This document shows, in pieces, positions 54,255-63,725 of a stretch of DNA of 64,000 nucleotides; position 1 is the first letter of the stretch, and every line of letters starts with the position of its first letter. The notes under the pieces were generated by a model. The model worked only from the letters and a program-made list of their open reading frames with translations, did not search any database and was not told the DNA's origin. Location of the stretch: the NCBI GenBank assembly GCA_037447335.1, contig JBBIGV010000012.1:1-64000 (forward strand). The letters are read 5' to 3'. Position numbers and translations under genes: made by a program. Source of the stretch: JBBIGV01 sp037447335. Lineage in GTDB: Bacteria > Bacteroidota > Ignavibacteria > Ignavibacteriales > Ignavibacteriaceae.

Positions 54255-54262
54255 TAGTTTTG
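54255..54262 (+). promoter_or_regulatory. Candidate -7 box (TAGTTTTG) of the ABC exporter gene
   Basis: Matches TAnnTTTG and lies 46 nt before the ATG at 54309. I see no TTG at the -33 distance. Confidence 0.35.
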
Positions 54263-54308
54263 CTGTTCTGTTCATTCTTCGGATATAATCGTTAATTTTA
54301 TTTCCATT

Positions 54309-56087
54309 ATGAAACTCCTTTATTCTTACATTAAAAATTACTGGAAGCTTGTACTGCTGGCGTTATTCCTTGCAGCAGTTAACCAGGTCTTCTCGATGCT
54401 TGATCCGTGGATATTCCGTATAGTGATTGATAAGTACGCAACCAAATATGATCACTATACTCAAAGCGAATTTTTTCGCGGTGTGGGATTGCTTCTGCTT
54501 GCTGCGGTTGGTGTTGCATTCGTTTCGCGCGTTGCAAAAAACTTTCAGGACTATTTTGTAAATGTGATTACTCAAAGGGTCGGTGCACAGATTTACTCCG
54601 ATGGTATAAAGCACTCACTCGAGCTGCCGTATTCTTTGTTTGAAGACCAGCGAAGCGGGCAAACACTTGGCACGCTTCAAAAAGTCCGCTCCGATGTAGA
54701 AAAGTTGATAACCCAGTCGGTCAATACTTTATTCACAACGCTTGTGGGAATAATCTTTGTGACGATTTATTCCATTCATGTTCACTGGTTAATCGCTCCC
54801 GTGTTTTTTGCGGCTGTTCCAGTGCTTGGAATTCTTAGTTCGGTTCTCAGCAGAAAAATTAAAAAGCTGCAGAAGGTTATTGTGAGCGAAACTACTTCAC
54901 TTGCAGGAACTACTACCGAATCATTAAGAAATATTGAACTGGTGAAAAGTCTTGGACTTGGCACCCAGGAAATTAACCGTCTTAACAATACCACAGAAAA
55001 AATTCTCAAGCTCGAACTCAAAAAAGTCCGTTATATAAGAACACTGAGCTTTATACAGGGAACGTCGGTTAACTTTATAAGAACTACAATTCTGTTCCTG
55101 ATGCTGTATCTTATTTTCTCACAGCAGATAACCGTTGGCGAATTCTTCTCGTTGTTCATTTATTCCTTTTTTATTTTCGGTCCGCTGCAAAGTCTTGGTG
55201 ATATAATAAACATTTACCGCGAGACGGAAGTATCTTTAAACAATTTTGAGAATATATTAAACCTGCCGGTTGAATCTGTACCGGCAAGCCCTGTAACGAT
55301 AAAAGACATAAATATACTTGAGTTTGATGGGGTATCTTTTAAGCATCAGTCATCAAAAAATCGTGCACTCGAAAAAATTTCTTTCAGTGTTAAGAAAGGA
55401 GAGACAATTGCATTCGTCGGGCCTTCAGGTGCGGGCAAAACAACTCTCGTTAAACTGCTTGTAGGATTATACAAGCCGCAGGAAGGACGCATACTTTATA
55501 ACAAATATCCCGGAGACAATATTGATTTTAATCAGTTAAGAGAAAAAATTGGTTTCGTTACACAGGATACACAATTATTTTCCGGTACTATAAAAGAAAA
55601 TCTTTTATTCGTTAATCCTAGTGCAACAGACGAAGAATGCCTTGAGGTGTTAAACAAGGCAGCCTGTCAGAATCTTCTTGCACGGGCTGATAATGGTTTG
55701 TATACTATGATAGGCGAGGGAGGAGTGAAAGTCTCAGGCGGTGAAAAACAAAGACTATCAATTGCAAGGGCGCTTCTTCGAAAACCTCACCTGCTTGTTT
55801 TTGATGAGGCTACTTCTGCACTTGATTCTCTGACTGAAGAAGAAATTTCGGAAACAATTCGGGATATTTCTCTTAGTAAAGACCTTATCACAGTTATGAT
55901 TGCACACCGGTTATCTACTGTAATGCATGCCGATAGAATTTACGTGCTTGAACGCGGAAGCATTATTGAATCCGGCAGGCACGAAGATTTACTTTCTCTC
56001 AAAGGTCTGTATTATGCAATGTGGAGGCAGCAGATCGGTGAGAGGGAAATGGCGCTTAACGGTAATAATATTATTAACGCTGAATAA
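54309..56087 (+). CDS. ABC exporter, fused permease and ATPase
   Basis: 592 residues. A six-helix transmembrane domain (about 1-310) is followed by the ATPase: Walker A FVGPSGAGKTTLVK, Q-loop VTQDTQLFSG, signature VSGGEKQRLSIARALL, Walker B LLVFDEATSALDS and H-loop IAHRLSTVMHADR. This is the MsbA/multidrug half-transporter plan, working as a dimer to export lipids, peptides or drugs. There is no partner gene, so a homodimer is likely. It is divergent from the restriction-modification remnants and convergent with the HigBA pair. Confidence 0.95.
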   Translation: MKLLYSYIKNYWKLVLLALFLAAVNQVFSMLDPWIFRIVIDKYATKYDHYTQSEFFRGVGLLLLAAVGVAFVSRVAKNFQDYFVNVITQRVGAQIYSDGIKHSLELPYSLFEDQRSGQTLGTLQKVRSDVEKLITQSVNTLFTTLVGIIFVTIYSIHVHWLIAPVFFAAVPVLGILSSVLSRKIKKLQKVIVSETTSLAGTTTESLRNIELVKSLGLGTQEINRLNNTTEKILKLELKKVRYIRTLSFIQGTSVNFIRTTILFLMLYLIFSQQITVGEFFSLFIYSFFIFGPLQSLGDIINIYRETEVSLNNFENILNLPVESVPASPVTIKDINILEFDGVSFKHQSSKNRALEKISFSVKKGETIAFVGPSGAGKTTLVKLLVGLYKPQEGRILYNKYPGDNIDFNQLREKIGFVTQDTQLFSGTIKENLLFVNPSATDEECLEVLNKAACQNLLARADNGLYTMIGEGGVKVSGGEKQRLSIARALLRKPHLLVFDEATSALDSLTEEEISETIRDISLSKDLITVMIAHRLSTVMHADRIYVLERGSIIESGRHEDLLSLKGLYYAMWRQQIGEREMALNGNNIINAE

Positions 56088-56114
56088 CAATCAATCTTAA
56101 AGAGATACTTGCCC

Positions 56115-56441
56115 TCATTGTTCAAGCATTTTGGCAATTGCTTTTCGTGAACTACCGAGGGAAAGGAGGGACCGGAGTAAAAGGTCAAGCGTTACTGAAG
56201 AGTCCCCGGCTTCCATTTTAGCAACTCTCGATTGACTAGATTCCAGTAAAGCAGCCAATTCCTTTTGAGAAAGATTCCTTTTCAGTCGAAGTTGGCGTAG
56301 GTTTTGACTTAATGTCAGTTTCATTTCAATTAATGCAGATTCTTCAGCACTTAATTTTAAGAATTCATCTGCATTGCTGACCTTCCAACCGTTTTTTTCA
56401 AGAATGTTTTTTTTTGATTTCTTCATATTTAATTGAATCAT
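56115..56441 (-). CDS. HigA-like antitoxin, XRE-family helix-turn-helix
   Basis: 108 residues. The HTH_3 domain is RQLRLKRNLSQKELAALLES, SQSRVAKMEAGDSSVTLDLL (about 50-95). It follows the toxin gene and overlaps it by 44 nt, or 29 nt if the ATG at 56426 is used. It should neutralise the toxin and repress the promoter through the palindrome at 56769-56792. Intact. Confidence 0.87.
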   Translation of the reverse strand: MIQLNMKKSKKNILEKNGWKVSNADEFLKLSAEESALIEMKLTLSQNLRQLRLKRNLSQKELAALLESSQSRVAKMEAGDSSVTLDLLLRSLLSLGSSRKAIAKMLEQ

Positions 56442-56754
56442 AAAATTTTAATCTTTGCTTACAAACAGAAATAATTTTCTTTGGGGTTTTTTCTGTTTGC
56501 TTTTTAAAAACCTCACACATTATAATGGCATCATTATCAGTTCTATAAATGATTCGCCAGATTTTATTCATATCTTTGATTCTAAGCTCATAGCATCTCT
56601 TTCCAATAATTTCCATTGGTCGCGCATAAGGCATTGTCAAGCTCATCCCACGCTGTAATTGTCGCAATAGGAATCCCGCCTCAATCCTTGCATTTGAAGA
56701 GAATGGTGGCGTTTTAATTTCACCTTTCAACCAAACCAATGGTTTCTCTTTCAT
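56398..56754 (-). CDS. HigB-like toxin of the RelE/ParE superfamily (Gp49 family)
   Basis: 118 residues from the ATG at 56754 (a GTG at 56760 is in frame). LQRGMSLTMPYARPMEIIGK, RCYELRIKDMNKIWRIIYRT, then IIMCEVFKKQTEKTPKK is typical of the phage-derived Gp49/HigB family, mRNA-cutting enzymes that act on the ribosome. It is first in the operon, the toxin-before-antitoxin order of HigBA. The Arg and Lys residues expected at the active surface are there. Confidence 0.88.
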   Translation of the reverse strand: MKEKPLVWLKGEIKTPPFSSNARIEAGFLLRQLQRGMSLTMPYARPMEIIGKRCYELRIKDMNKIWRIIYRTDNDAIIMCEVFKKQTEKTPKKIISVCKQRLKFYDSIKYEEIKKKHS

Positions 56755-56768
56755 ATTCACAGTTATAA

Positions 56769-56792
56769 ATATATGTCATATCTGACATATAT
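56769..56792. promoter_or_regulatory. Perfect palindromic operator of the HigBA pair
   Basis: ATATATGTCA and TGACATATAT are exact reverse complements around TATC. It lies just upstream of the toxin start and just downstream of the -7 box, a good position for repression by the HigA-like protein. Confidence 0.75.
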
Positions 56793-56800
56793 CAAAATTA
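56793..56800 (-). promoter_or_regulatory. Candidate -7 box (TAATTTTG) of the HigBA pair
   Basis: On the minus strand it matches TAnnTTTG and is directly followed by the palindrome. No good -33 TTG is visible at 20 nt. Confidence 0.45.
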
Positions 56801-56962
56801 CAATCAGGTCTATTTTAAATAACATTTTGATCCGGAAATAATATATCAGAATTTCAGAATGTGTCAACATCTTTTTCTTCAACAAAATTGGCAAAGCAAA
56901 TTAAACAACGTATTATTACAATGTTTTGTAAATTACGGATACAAACAAACATCCTAAATCTT

Positions 56963-59335
56963 ATGAAACGAATATTTTTTCTACTTTTAATTTCTTTTTC
57001 TCTAACCTTTGAAGTATTTCCACAGCAAATCCGGGAAATTATTCCGGTTCTCAATCTTACGGCGGGTGAAGAAAAAACTTTTTTTATAAACGATTTTTTC
57101 TATGCTGAAAATTACGATGGAATTATCTTTCAAACGGATACTTCCCTGATGGTTCATTATGAACCCGGGACTGGAATGGTAAACATCAAGCCATCTTTGT
57201 CTAAGGAAGGATTCGTATTGCTGCCTTTCAAATTTACAGAGACAGAATTTACTATTATCGGCAAATCAGAAATCAAACAATCGGTTACGTTTTCGTTTAA
57301 ACCGGAAGGTAAAACTGAACGTGTGAATCTGTTTGGCAGTTTTAATGGATGGAACAGAGAAAGTCATCCGATGACCAGGAGCATTGATGGCGTTTACACA
57401 ACAACAATATCCATTGACCCTGGCAGATATGAATACAAATTTTATGTCGATGGTGAAGAGTTGATAGACCCGGACAATCCTGATAAGGTGCCGAACGGAT
57501 TTGGAGATTGGAATTCTGTTCTGTCTGTAAAACCCTTGCATACAGGTAAGTCGTATCTTCATAATCTGGATTGCACCGTTAATCTTTCGGGAACACTTCT
57601 ATCATTCTATTACAAATCTGATTCTGACGGAGATATTGAAGTAACAGCGCTTTTAGATAATGAATTGATCCCGAAGAACATGATCGAAATTGAAAACAGG
57701 AAAATTAATGTTGAACTGCCGTCTGAAATGTTGACGGGATTAAGAACCATCAGGGTTGCCGCTAATGAAAACGGGAGGGCAACAAATCTTCAAACAATCT
57801 TATTAAAAGATGGGAAGCCAATCGGTGATAAACAATTTGAAACCTGGTACGATGCTGTTATTTATTCAATTATGATTGACAGATTCTATGACGGCGATTC
57901 ATCCAATTCAATTCCGGTTGAACATCCCGAACTTTATTTTCAGGCGAATTACCAGGGCGGTGATTTGCAGGGAATCATAGACAAACTTCAGGAGGGTTAC
58001 TTTGAAAAGCTTGGGATAAACACGTTCTGGATTTCACCCGTTGTTGACAACACAAACAATGCTTATAAAGAATTTCCGCCGCCGCACAGATATTATACCG
58101 GTTACCATGGCTACTGGCCCGTTCATCCAACATGTGTTGAAGAAAAATTCGGCGATATGAATTTGCTGAAAGAACTAATCCAACTCTCACACAGTAAAGG
58201 AATCAAAGTGCTGCTCGATTTTGTTGCCAATCACGTTCACGAAGAACATCCTTTCTGGAAAGAACATCGCGATTGGTTCGGAGTGCTTGAGCTGCCCGAC
58301 GGCTCGTTAAATCTGCGCAAGTGGGATGAACACCGGTTAACAACCTGGTTTGAACCATACATGCCTTCATTCGATTTTGAAGGTTCTCAGGAAGTTCTGG
58401 AAGTAATGACTGATAATGCTGTCTGGTGGCTGGAAGAAAGCGGCGCCGACGGCTTTAGACATGACGCTGTTAAACATATTCCGAACGAGTTCTGGAGAAT
58501 GTTAACGCGAAAGATCAAAGAACGGCTTCAAATGCCGCATGATAAAATTTATTTTCAGATTGGCGAAACTTTTGGCAGCTATGAATTAGTCAGTTCCTAC
58601 GTAAACAATGGACAACTGGATGCACAATTCAATTTCAATCTTTATGATACTGCCATACCCGTTTTTGTTGATGAAAACCTGCCATTTACTGCTCTTGATG
58701 AACAGATGAATAAAACAATTTCTGTCTATGGAGTAAATCATCTTATGGGAAATGTTATGGACAGCCACGACAAAGTAAGGTTTATGGCTTATGCTGATGG
58801 CGATGTTGCGCTTGGCGAAGTTGCAAACGAAATCGGCTGGACAAATCCGCCCGAAGTAAATAACAAATCGAGTTATGATAAACTTAAACTTTACATAGCA
58901 TACCTCATCTCCATACCGGGAATTCCTGTAATTTATTATGGTGATGAAATCGGTATGACCGGCGCGGCTGATCCGGATAACAGAAGAATTTTGAGATTCG
59001 ACAATGATCTGACTGAATGGGAAAAAGAAACGCTTGTGGATGTAAGAAAAATTATTCAACTAAGAAGCAGACATTCGGCTTTAAGATACGGAGATTTTCA
59101 AACGGTTTATGCCGATGATAATATCTATGCGTATATCCGGTCAGATATGAACGAACGAATTCTGGTTGTGCTAAATAAAAACAGTGAAGATAAAACAGTG
59201 GAGTTTAACATTCCCGCTTTCTACGGTATAAGCATTGCCGGAGATTTATTATCACAGGAAAGTTTTTTTGTTAACGAAAACAAAATCAACTTAATAATGA
59301 AAGGAAAAGATTTTCGCTTTCTTCGATTAATGTAA
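56963..59335 (+). CDS. Secreted alpha-amylase-family (GH13) enzyme with CBM48-like N-domain
   Basis: 790 residues from the ATG at 56963; the frame opens at 56861, but the ATG gives a good signal peptide (MKRIFFLLLISFSLTFEVFP). A CBM48/E-set domain follows (VNLFGSFNGWNRESHPMTRS, GRYEYKFYVDGEELIDPDNP). The GH13 barrel has VLLDFVANHVHEEHPFW (region I), GFRHDAVKHIP (II, nucleophile Asp), FQIGETFG (III, acid Glu) and VMDSHDKVRF (IV, SHD for NHD). It hydrolyses or transglycosylates alpha-1,4 glucans outside the cytoplasm. The CBM48-like part suggests a glycogen- or cyclodextrin-type substrate. Confidence 0.93.
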   Translation: MKRIFFLLLISFSLTFEVFPQQIREIIPVLNLTAGEEKTFFINDFFYAENYDGIIFQTDTSLMVHYEPGTGMVNIKPSLSKEGFVLLPFKFTETEFTIIGKSEIKQSVTFSFKPEGKTERVNLFGSFNGWNRESHPMTRSIDGVYTTTISIDPGRYEYKFYVDGEELIDPDNPDKVPNGFGDWNSVLSVKPLHTGKSYLHNLDCTVNLSGTLLSFYYKSDSDGDIEVTALLDNELIPKNMIEIENRKINVELPSEMLTGLRTIRVAANENGRATNLQTILLKDGKPIGDKQFETWYDAVIYSIMIDRFYDGDSSNSIPVEHPELYFQANYQGGDLQGIIDKLQEGYFEKLGINTFWISPVVDNTNNAYKEFPPPHRYYTGYHGYWPVHPTCVEEKFGDMNLLKELIQLSHSKGIKVLLDFVANHVHEEHPFWKEHRDWFGVLELPDGSLNLRKWDEHRLTTWFEPYMPSFDFEGSQEVLEVMTDNAVWWLEESGADGFRHDAVKHIPNEFWRMLTRKIKERLQMPHDKIYFQIGETFGSYELVSSYVNNGQLDAQFNFNLYDTAIPVFVDENLPFTALDEQMNKTISVYGVNHLMGNVMDSHDKVRFMAYADGDVALGEVANEIGWTNPPEVNNKSSYDKLKLYIAYLISIPGIPVIYYGDEIGMTGAADPDNRRILRFDNDLTEWEKETLVDVRKIIQLRSRHSALRYGDFQTVYADDNIYAYIRSDMNERILVVLNKNSEDKTVEFNIPAFYGISIAGDLLSQESFFVNENKINLIMKGKDFRFLRLM

Positions 59336-59669
59336 TGTGACTTACATAATATTGAAGAAACGGGCTATCGACATGTTTTGGGAAGCGAAGATAGCGGCAG
59401 AGCGCAGGCATAAAGCCTGCGACTACTAAAACCTGCTTTTTGTCAACAATTGATAAATTGCCAACATAATTTTTACTAAAGTTATTGAATCTTTGCGCAG
59501 TTGTGAGTAGATTTTTATCGAAATTTGTAAATTTAATTCACGCAATAGTTAATGAGTGTAATTAAGCTAAATTCCTGCATTTTCCCAATCATCATAACCG
59601 CAAATGGTTACTCGTGCTCTCAAAAAATAAATAACACATCACACACCAACCCAAAAAAGGGGACGCAAA
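59336..59669. other. 334-nt intergenic region before gltA
   Basis: It contains the short palindrome at 59403-59421 and must hold the gltA promoter. I find no strict TTG-N20-TAnnTTTG match; the nearest is GAAATTTG at about 59520. No RNA gene is visible. Confidence 0.45.
59403..59421. repeat. REP-like palindromic unit (CGCAGGC ... GCCTGCG)
   Basis: A 7-bp GC-rich stem around ATAAA within AT-rich intergenic DNA. Sequence of the form gcgcaggc-taaa-gcctgcg is known as an interspersed palindrome in many genomes. There is no T run after it, so a terminator is less likely. Confidence 0.5.
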
Positions 59670-60944
59670 ATGGATAAAGCAAAATTAATACTGCAGGGTA
59701 AAGAATACGAACTTCCTGTTATAGTAGGATCTGAAGGTGAAGTTGGTATTGATATTACCAGACTGCGGGCAATGAGCGGTGCAATTACGCTCGACAGCGG
59801 CTACGCTAACACAGGCTCCTGCATCAGTACTATTACTTTTATTGATGGAGAGAAAGGCATTCTTCAATACAGAGGTTATCCCATTGAAGAACTGGCCGAA
59901 AAATCAAAATTCACTGAAGTTGCTTACCTGCTTATCTACGGCGAGCTTCCGAACAAAAAACAACTTGATGATTTCAGGTACCAGTTAACTCACCACAGCC
60001 TGATTCATGAAGACATGAAAAAATTCTTTGAAGGATTTCCGCCAACTGCTCACCCAATGGGAATTTTATCATCAATGGTTAATTCACTTTCAGCTTTCTA
60101 TCCTGACGGCGGCTTCGAACAGGATGTTAATCTTAACATTATAAGATTAATCGCAAAGCTGAATACCATAGCTGCATTCTCTTATAAAAAATCTATAGGG
60201 CAGCCTTACATCTATCCGCGGAATGACCTCAGCTACACCGCAGATTTTCTTCATATGATGTTCGCAGTTCCCACCGAAGAGTATAAAGTGCCTAAGGTTC
60301 TTGAAGATGCAATAGACCTCCTGCTTATACTTCATGCAGACCACGAGCAGAATTGCAGCACATCAACTGTAAGAATTGTCGGAAGCAGCGAGGCAAATCT
60401 GTTTACTTCTATCTCTGCCGGCATAAGTGCTCTTTGGGGCAGGCTGCACGGCGGTGCCAATCAATCCGTAATTCAAATGCTTGAAAAAATCAGGCAGGAC
60501 GGAGGCAATTATAAGAAGTATGTTGAACTTGCTAAGGATAAAGACTCAGGCTTCAAGATGATGGGCTTCGGACATCGTGTTTATAAGAATTTTGATCCGC
60601 GCGCCAGAATTCTTAAAACAATGGCTGATAAAGTTCTCAAGGAACTCGGTGTCAATGACCCCCTTCTCGACATTGCAAAAAATCTTGAGGAAGTTGCCCT
60701 GAAAGACGGTTATTTCGTTGACAGAAAACTTTATCCCAATGTTGATTTCTACAGCGGAATAATTTATCGTGCTATGGGCATCCCCACAGATATGTTTACC
60801 GTAATGTTTGCACTCGGTCGTTTACCGGGATGGATCGCTCAATGGAAAGAAATGCGTGAAGAACCTAACGCACGTATTTACAGACCAAGACAGATATATA
60901 CCGGCGCTACAAAAAGATCTTATGTCCCGGTGGATAAAAGATAA
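59670..60944 (+). CDS. gltA: Citrate synthase
   Basis: 424 residues, the type I bacterial length. Catalytic residues are in WGRLHGGANQSV (His), GFGHRVYKNFDPR (His) and NVDFYSGIIYRAMG (Asp). The N-terminus ITLDSGYANTGSCISTITFI is family-typical. It condenses oxaloacetate with acetyl-CoA at the head of the TCA cycle. AAGGGG precedes the ATG. A strong terminator follows at 60972, so it is monocistronic. Confidence 0.96.
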   Translation: MDKAKLILQGKEYELPVIVGSEGEVGIDITRLRAMSGAITLDSGYANTGSCISTITFIDGEKGILQYRGYPIEELAEKSKFTEVAYLLIYGELPNKKQLDDFRYQLTHHSLIHEDMKKFFEGFPPTAHPMGILSSMVNSLSAFYPDGGFEQDVNLNIIRLIAKLNTIAAFSYKKSIGQPYIYPRNDLSYTADFLHMMFAVPTEEYKVPKVLEDAIDLLLILHADHEQNCSTSTVRIVGSSEANLFTSISAGISALWGRLHGGANQSVIQMLEKIRQDGGNYKKYVELAKDKDSGFKMMGFGHRVYKNFDPRARILKTMADKVLKELGVNDPLLDIAKNLEEVALKDGYFVDRKLYPNVDFYSGIIYRAMGIPTDMFTVMFALGRLPGWIAQWKEMREEPNARIYRPRQIYTGATKRSYVPVDKR

Positions 60945-60971
60945 AAATTACGGTTAATATTTCAGGCAATT

Positions 60972-61020
60972 GCCGGGTTGATCTTTCCAATTATTATGAA
61001 TTCAACCCGGCTTTTAATTT
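60972..61020 (+). terminator. Intrinsic terminator of gltA
   Basis: GCCGGGTTGA and TCAACCCGGC form a perfect 10-bp stem with a 20-nt loop, followed by a T-rich tract. It lies 27 nt after the stop. Confidence 0.88.
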
Positions 61021-61218
61021 TTAAATAAACAAAAAACTGATCAACGGCAGTTTCATATTTTAAAAAATAATTTTATTGCTTAGATTGCTTACGCTGAATA
61101 TAATTTTAAGTTAATGCAAAAATGCTTTGAGATAATAATCAGTTAAATATTTAAGCACATATTAAACCATTATCATTAAATCAGTAATAAGAAATTTTTA
61201 TTCATTTCGGAGGAGAGA

Positions 61219-61950
61219 ATGCACAGAGAGATACATAAATGGTGGAGTCCTAATTTACACAAAGACATGGAAATAGCAGTTTACGGGCATTACGGTTTTG
61301 CGCTGCTTATGTTTCCTACCGCGGCTGCAGATTATCTTGAGTACGAAAGGTTTCATCTTATCAATAGTATTTCTCATTTCATTAACAGCGGAAAGATAAA
61401 AGTTTTTTCAATTAACAGCATTAACAGTGAGAGCTGGCTCAACAGGAATATGTATCCGGCTCACCGTGCTATCAGGCAGCAGCAGTATAATGATTACATA
61501 ACTGAAGAAATTATTCCATTCATAAGAGACTTTACGAGCTCTGAAACACCTGTAATTACAACCGGCGCATCACTCGGTGCATTCCATGCCGCAAATTCTT
61601 TTTTCAGACGACCGGATTTATTCCAGGGAACTATTGCTATGAGCGGTACTTATGATATTAAATCTTACGCTAACGGTTACTATGATGAGAACTGTTACTT
61701 CAACTCTCCCGCAGATTATCTGCCCAATCTTAATGACGAAAATGTTTTGAACCAGCTTAGAAAAAAGAGCATAATTATTTCCAGCGGACAGGGACCATAC
61801 GAAGACCCGCGCTCGTCGCGAAGGCTTTCTGAAATCCTTCACTCGAAAAATATTCCTCACTGGCTTGATCTATGGGGTTTCGATATTGGGCACGACTGGC
61901 CCACATGGAGGAAGATGCTTCCATATTATCTCAGCAATATCAATCTCTGA
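61219..61950 (+). CDS. Alpha/beta-hydrolase, esterase-D-like (putative esterase family)
   Basis: 243 residues. The nucleophile elbow is TTGASLGAFHAANSF (GxSxG with Ser), and the catalytic histidine is probably in GFDIGHDWPTWRKM near the end. The N-terminus (IHKWWSPNLHKDMEIAVYGH) and AMSGTYDIKSYANGYYD match the Bacteroidota esterase group annotated as esterase family/PHB-depolymerase-like. No signal peptide. GGAGGAG gives a strong ribosome site. It is followed 17 nt later by a membrane phosphatase-like gene, probably in the same operon. Confidence 0.85.
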   Translation: MHREIHKWWSPNLHKDMEIAVYGHYGFALLMFPTAAADYLEYERFHLINSISHFINSGKIKVFSINSINSESWLNRNMYPAHRAIRQQQYNDYITEEIIPFIRDFTSSETPVITTGASLGAFHAANSFFRRPDLFQGTIAMSGTYDIKSYANGYYDENCYFNSPADYLPNLNDENVLNQLRKKSIIISSGQGPYEDPRSSRRLSEILHSKNIPHWLDLWGFDIGHDWPTWRKMLPYYLSNINL

Positions 61951-61967
61951 AAGAATCTGCCTTTCAC

Positions 61968-62603
61968 ATGAATTTAAAAGAGCAGCTAACAAAAAGAAAT
62001 TTCAGAATTGAATTCGCTTTAACTTTTGTTATTCTTATTACAACGCTGTTTGCACTAACCAGGTTTCTTAATTCAGTTGAAAAGAGAGAGGGAGTGATTT
62101 TTTCCGACCCGATACTTGTATTGTTTAATCCGGTTGATCTTACATGGCTCACCTTTACTTTCATTTATGCGTCTATATTTACTTCTATCTTTGTTTTGAT
62201 GAAAGACCTTCCGAGAATGGCATTTGTATTTCAATGTTATGTGGTAATGGTATGGATAAGGATGATTGCAATGTATCTTGTTCCTCTTGACCCGCCAGAA
62301 ACAATGATTGCGCTTAACGATCCGTTTGTAGAAATTTTTGGAACGGGTCAACTGTTAACACGCGATCTTTTCTTTTCCGGTCACACAGCCACTCTGCTTT
62401 TACTCTTCTTAGTAATGAAGAAAAAACTTTATCGTAAACTGCTGTTGTTATCAACAATGGCAGTTGCAGTGACGGTATTGCTGCAGCATGTTCACTATAC
62501 TATAGACGTTTATGCAGCAGTATTTTTCGGTTACGGTGCTTACCGGATTACAAAAAAGTTAAGAATGAAATTCGGGATAAACCCCGGCTTCAACTACTGC
62601 TGA
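61968..62603 (+). CDS. PAP2/sphingomyelin-synthase-like membrane protein
   Basis: 211 residues from the ATG at 61968 (the frame opens inside the esterase gene at 61872). Six predicted helices. The active-site motifs of the PAP2_C/sphingomyelin-synthase family are present: FFSGHTATLLLLFLVMKK (SGHT) and HVHYTIDVYAAVFFGYG (H-x3-D). These enzymes hydrolyse or exchange phospho-head groups of lipids at the membrane. Sphingolipid use is known in Bacteroidota, but here the substrate is not shown. Coupled to the esterase gene. Confidence 0.85.
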   Translation: MNLKEQLTKRNFRIEFALTFVILITTLFALTRFLNSVEKREGVIFSDPILVLFNPVDLTWLTFTFIYASIFTSIFVLMKDLPRMAFVFQCYVVMVWIRMIAMYLVPLDPPETMIALNDPFVEIFGTGQLLTRDLFFSGHTATLLLLFLVMKKKLYRKLLLLSTMAVAVTVLLQHVHYTIDVYAAVFFGYGAYRITKKLRMKFGINPGFNYC

Positions 62604-62620
62604 TGTTTTGAATACAGCGC

Positions 62621-63571
62621 TTAAAGTTTTTCAAGTTCGATTATTTCATCTTCATCAAGAATAATATCCGCCGCATTCGTTATCTCTTCAACCTGTTTGG
62701 GATTTCTTGCGCCAACAATAGCTGCAGTAACCGCGGGATGTTTAAGTGTCCAGGCAATTGCAATTTCACCGGGATGCCGTTTTCGTTTTGCAGCAATTTC
62801 TTTTTCTTTTTCCGCAATCAGAAGATTTCTTGTTAGCTTAGGCTCCCTGAACTCAGAATTATTTTTTCTGAAATCATCATCCGGTAAATTATTTATTCTT
62901 TCACGCGTCATCTTTCCTGTAAGAAGACCGCATTGCATTGGTGAATACACAATAACTCCCATTTCTCTTTCTTTAGCATAGGGGAGAATATCCTCTTCGA
63001 TTCTTCTTCTTATAAGAGAATAAGGCGGCTGTAGTGAATAAACAGGCGAAACAGTTTCTGCCATTTTCATTTGCTTCACATTAAAGTTGCAGACGCCAAT
63101 CCACTTTACTTTTCCTTCATCTTTTAACCTTGTCATCATTTCCCATGCCTCGCAAATCTCATCGTCGTTTTCCTGCGGAGGCCAGTGAATCTGGTAAAGA
63201 TCAATAGTATCTGTTTTTAATCGTTTCAGGCTTTGTTCACATTCTTTCCTTATAGAATCACCGGTCAGTACACGAAATGGTTTTCCTTCGCTGTCCCACT
63301 GCAATCCGCATTTGGTAAAAATGGAAGGTTTTTGATCGTTCCATTCTGCAATGGCTTTAGCCACCACTTCTTCGGAATGACCGAGTCCGTAAACAGCGGC
63401 AGTGTCAATCCAGTTTACTCCAAGTTCAAGTGCACGGCGTATAGCTGAAACAGAATCTTTATCATCCTGTTTGCCCCAGCCGAATTCCCAGCCGGAACCG
63501 CCTATTGCCCAAGCGCCAAAACCGACTCTTGTAATTTGAATATTTGTGTTTCCTAATCTTCTTTTTTCCAT
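62621..63571 (-). CDS. Aldo/keto reductase
   Basis: 316 residues from the ATG at 63571, chosen because AGGAAAGGGG lies directly upstream (another ATG is at 63586). The AKR tetrad is visible as Asp/Tyr in IDTAAVYGLGHSEEVV, Lys in SIFTKCGL and His in YQIHWPPQ. The C-terminal NADPH-binding loop is AAIVGARNPKQVEEI. It reduces carbonyls with NADPH in a TIM barrel in the cytoplasm. It is convergent with the PAP2-like gene and divergent from trmB. Confidence 0.94.
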   Translation of the reverse strand: MEKRRLGNTNIQITRVGFGAWAIGGSGWEFGWGKQDDKDSVSAIRRALELGVNWIDTAAVYGLGHSEEVVAKAIAEWNDQKPSIFTKCGLQWDSEGKPFRVLTGDSIRKECEQSLKRLKTDTIDLYQIHWPPQENDDEICEAWEMMTRLKDEGKVKWIGVCNFNVKQMKMAETVSPVYSLQPPYSLIRRRIEEDILPYAKEREMGVIVYSPMQCGLLTGKMTRERINNLPDDDFRKNNSEFREPKLTRNLLIAEKEKEIAAKRKRHPGEIAIAWTLKHPAVTAAIVGARNPKQVEEITNAADIILDEDEIIELEKL

Positions 63572-63725
63572 GGCCCCTTTCCTCATTAAGTTGAATTTTT
63601 AATTGCAAATGTATCAGTTAACGCTTTAGTTTGCAATTGATAAGCAATTGTGTTGAATTAATTTGCGGGAATATTACGGTCTTCAAAAAAATTTTTTGTC
63701 TTGGAAATAAAAACGACAAAGCAAA

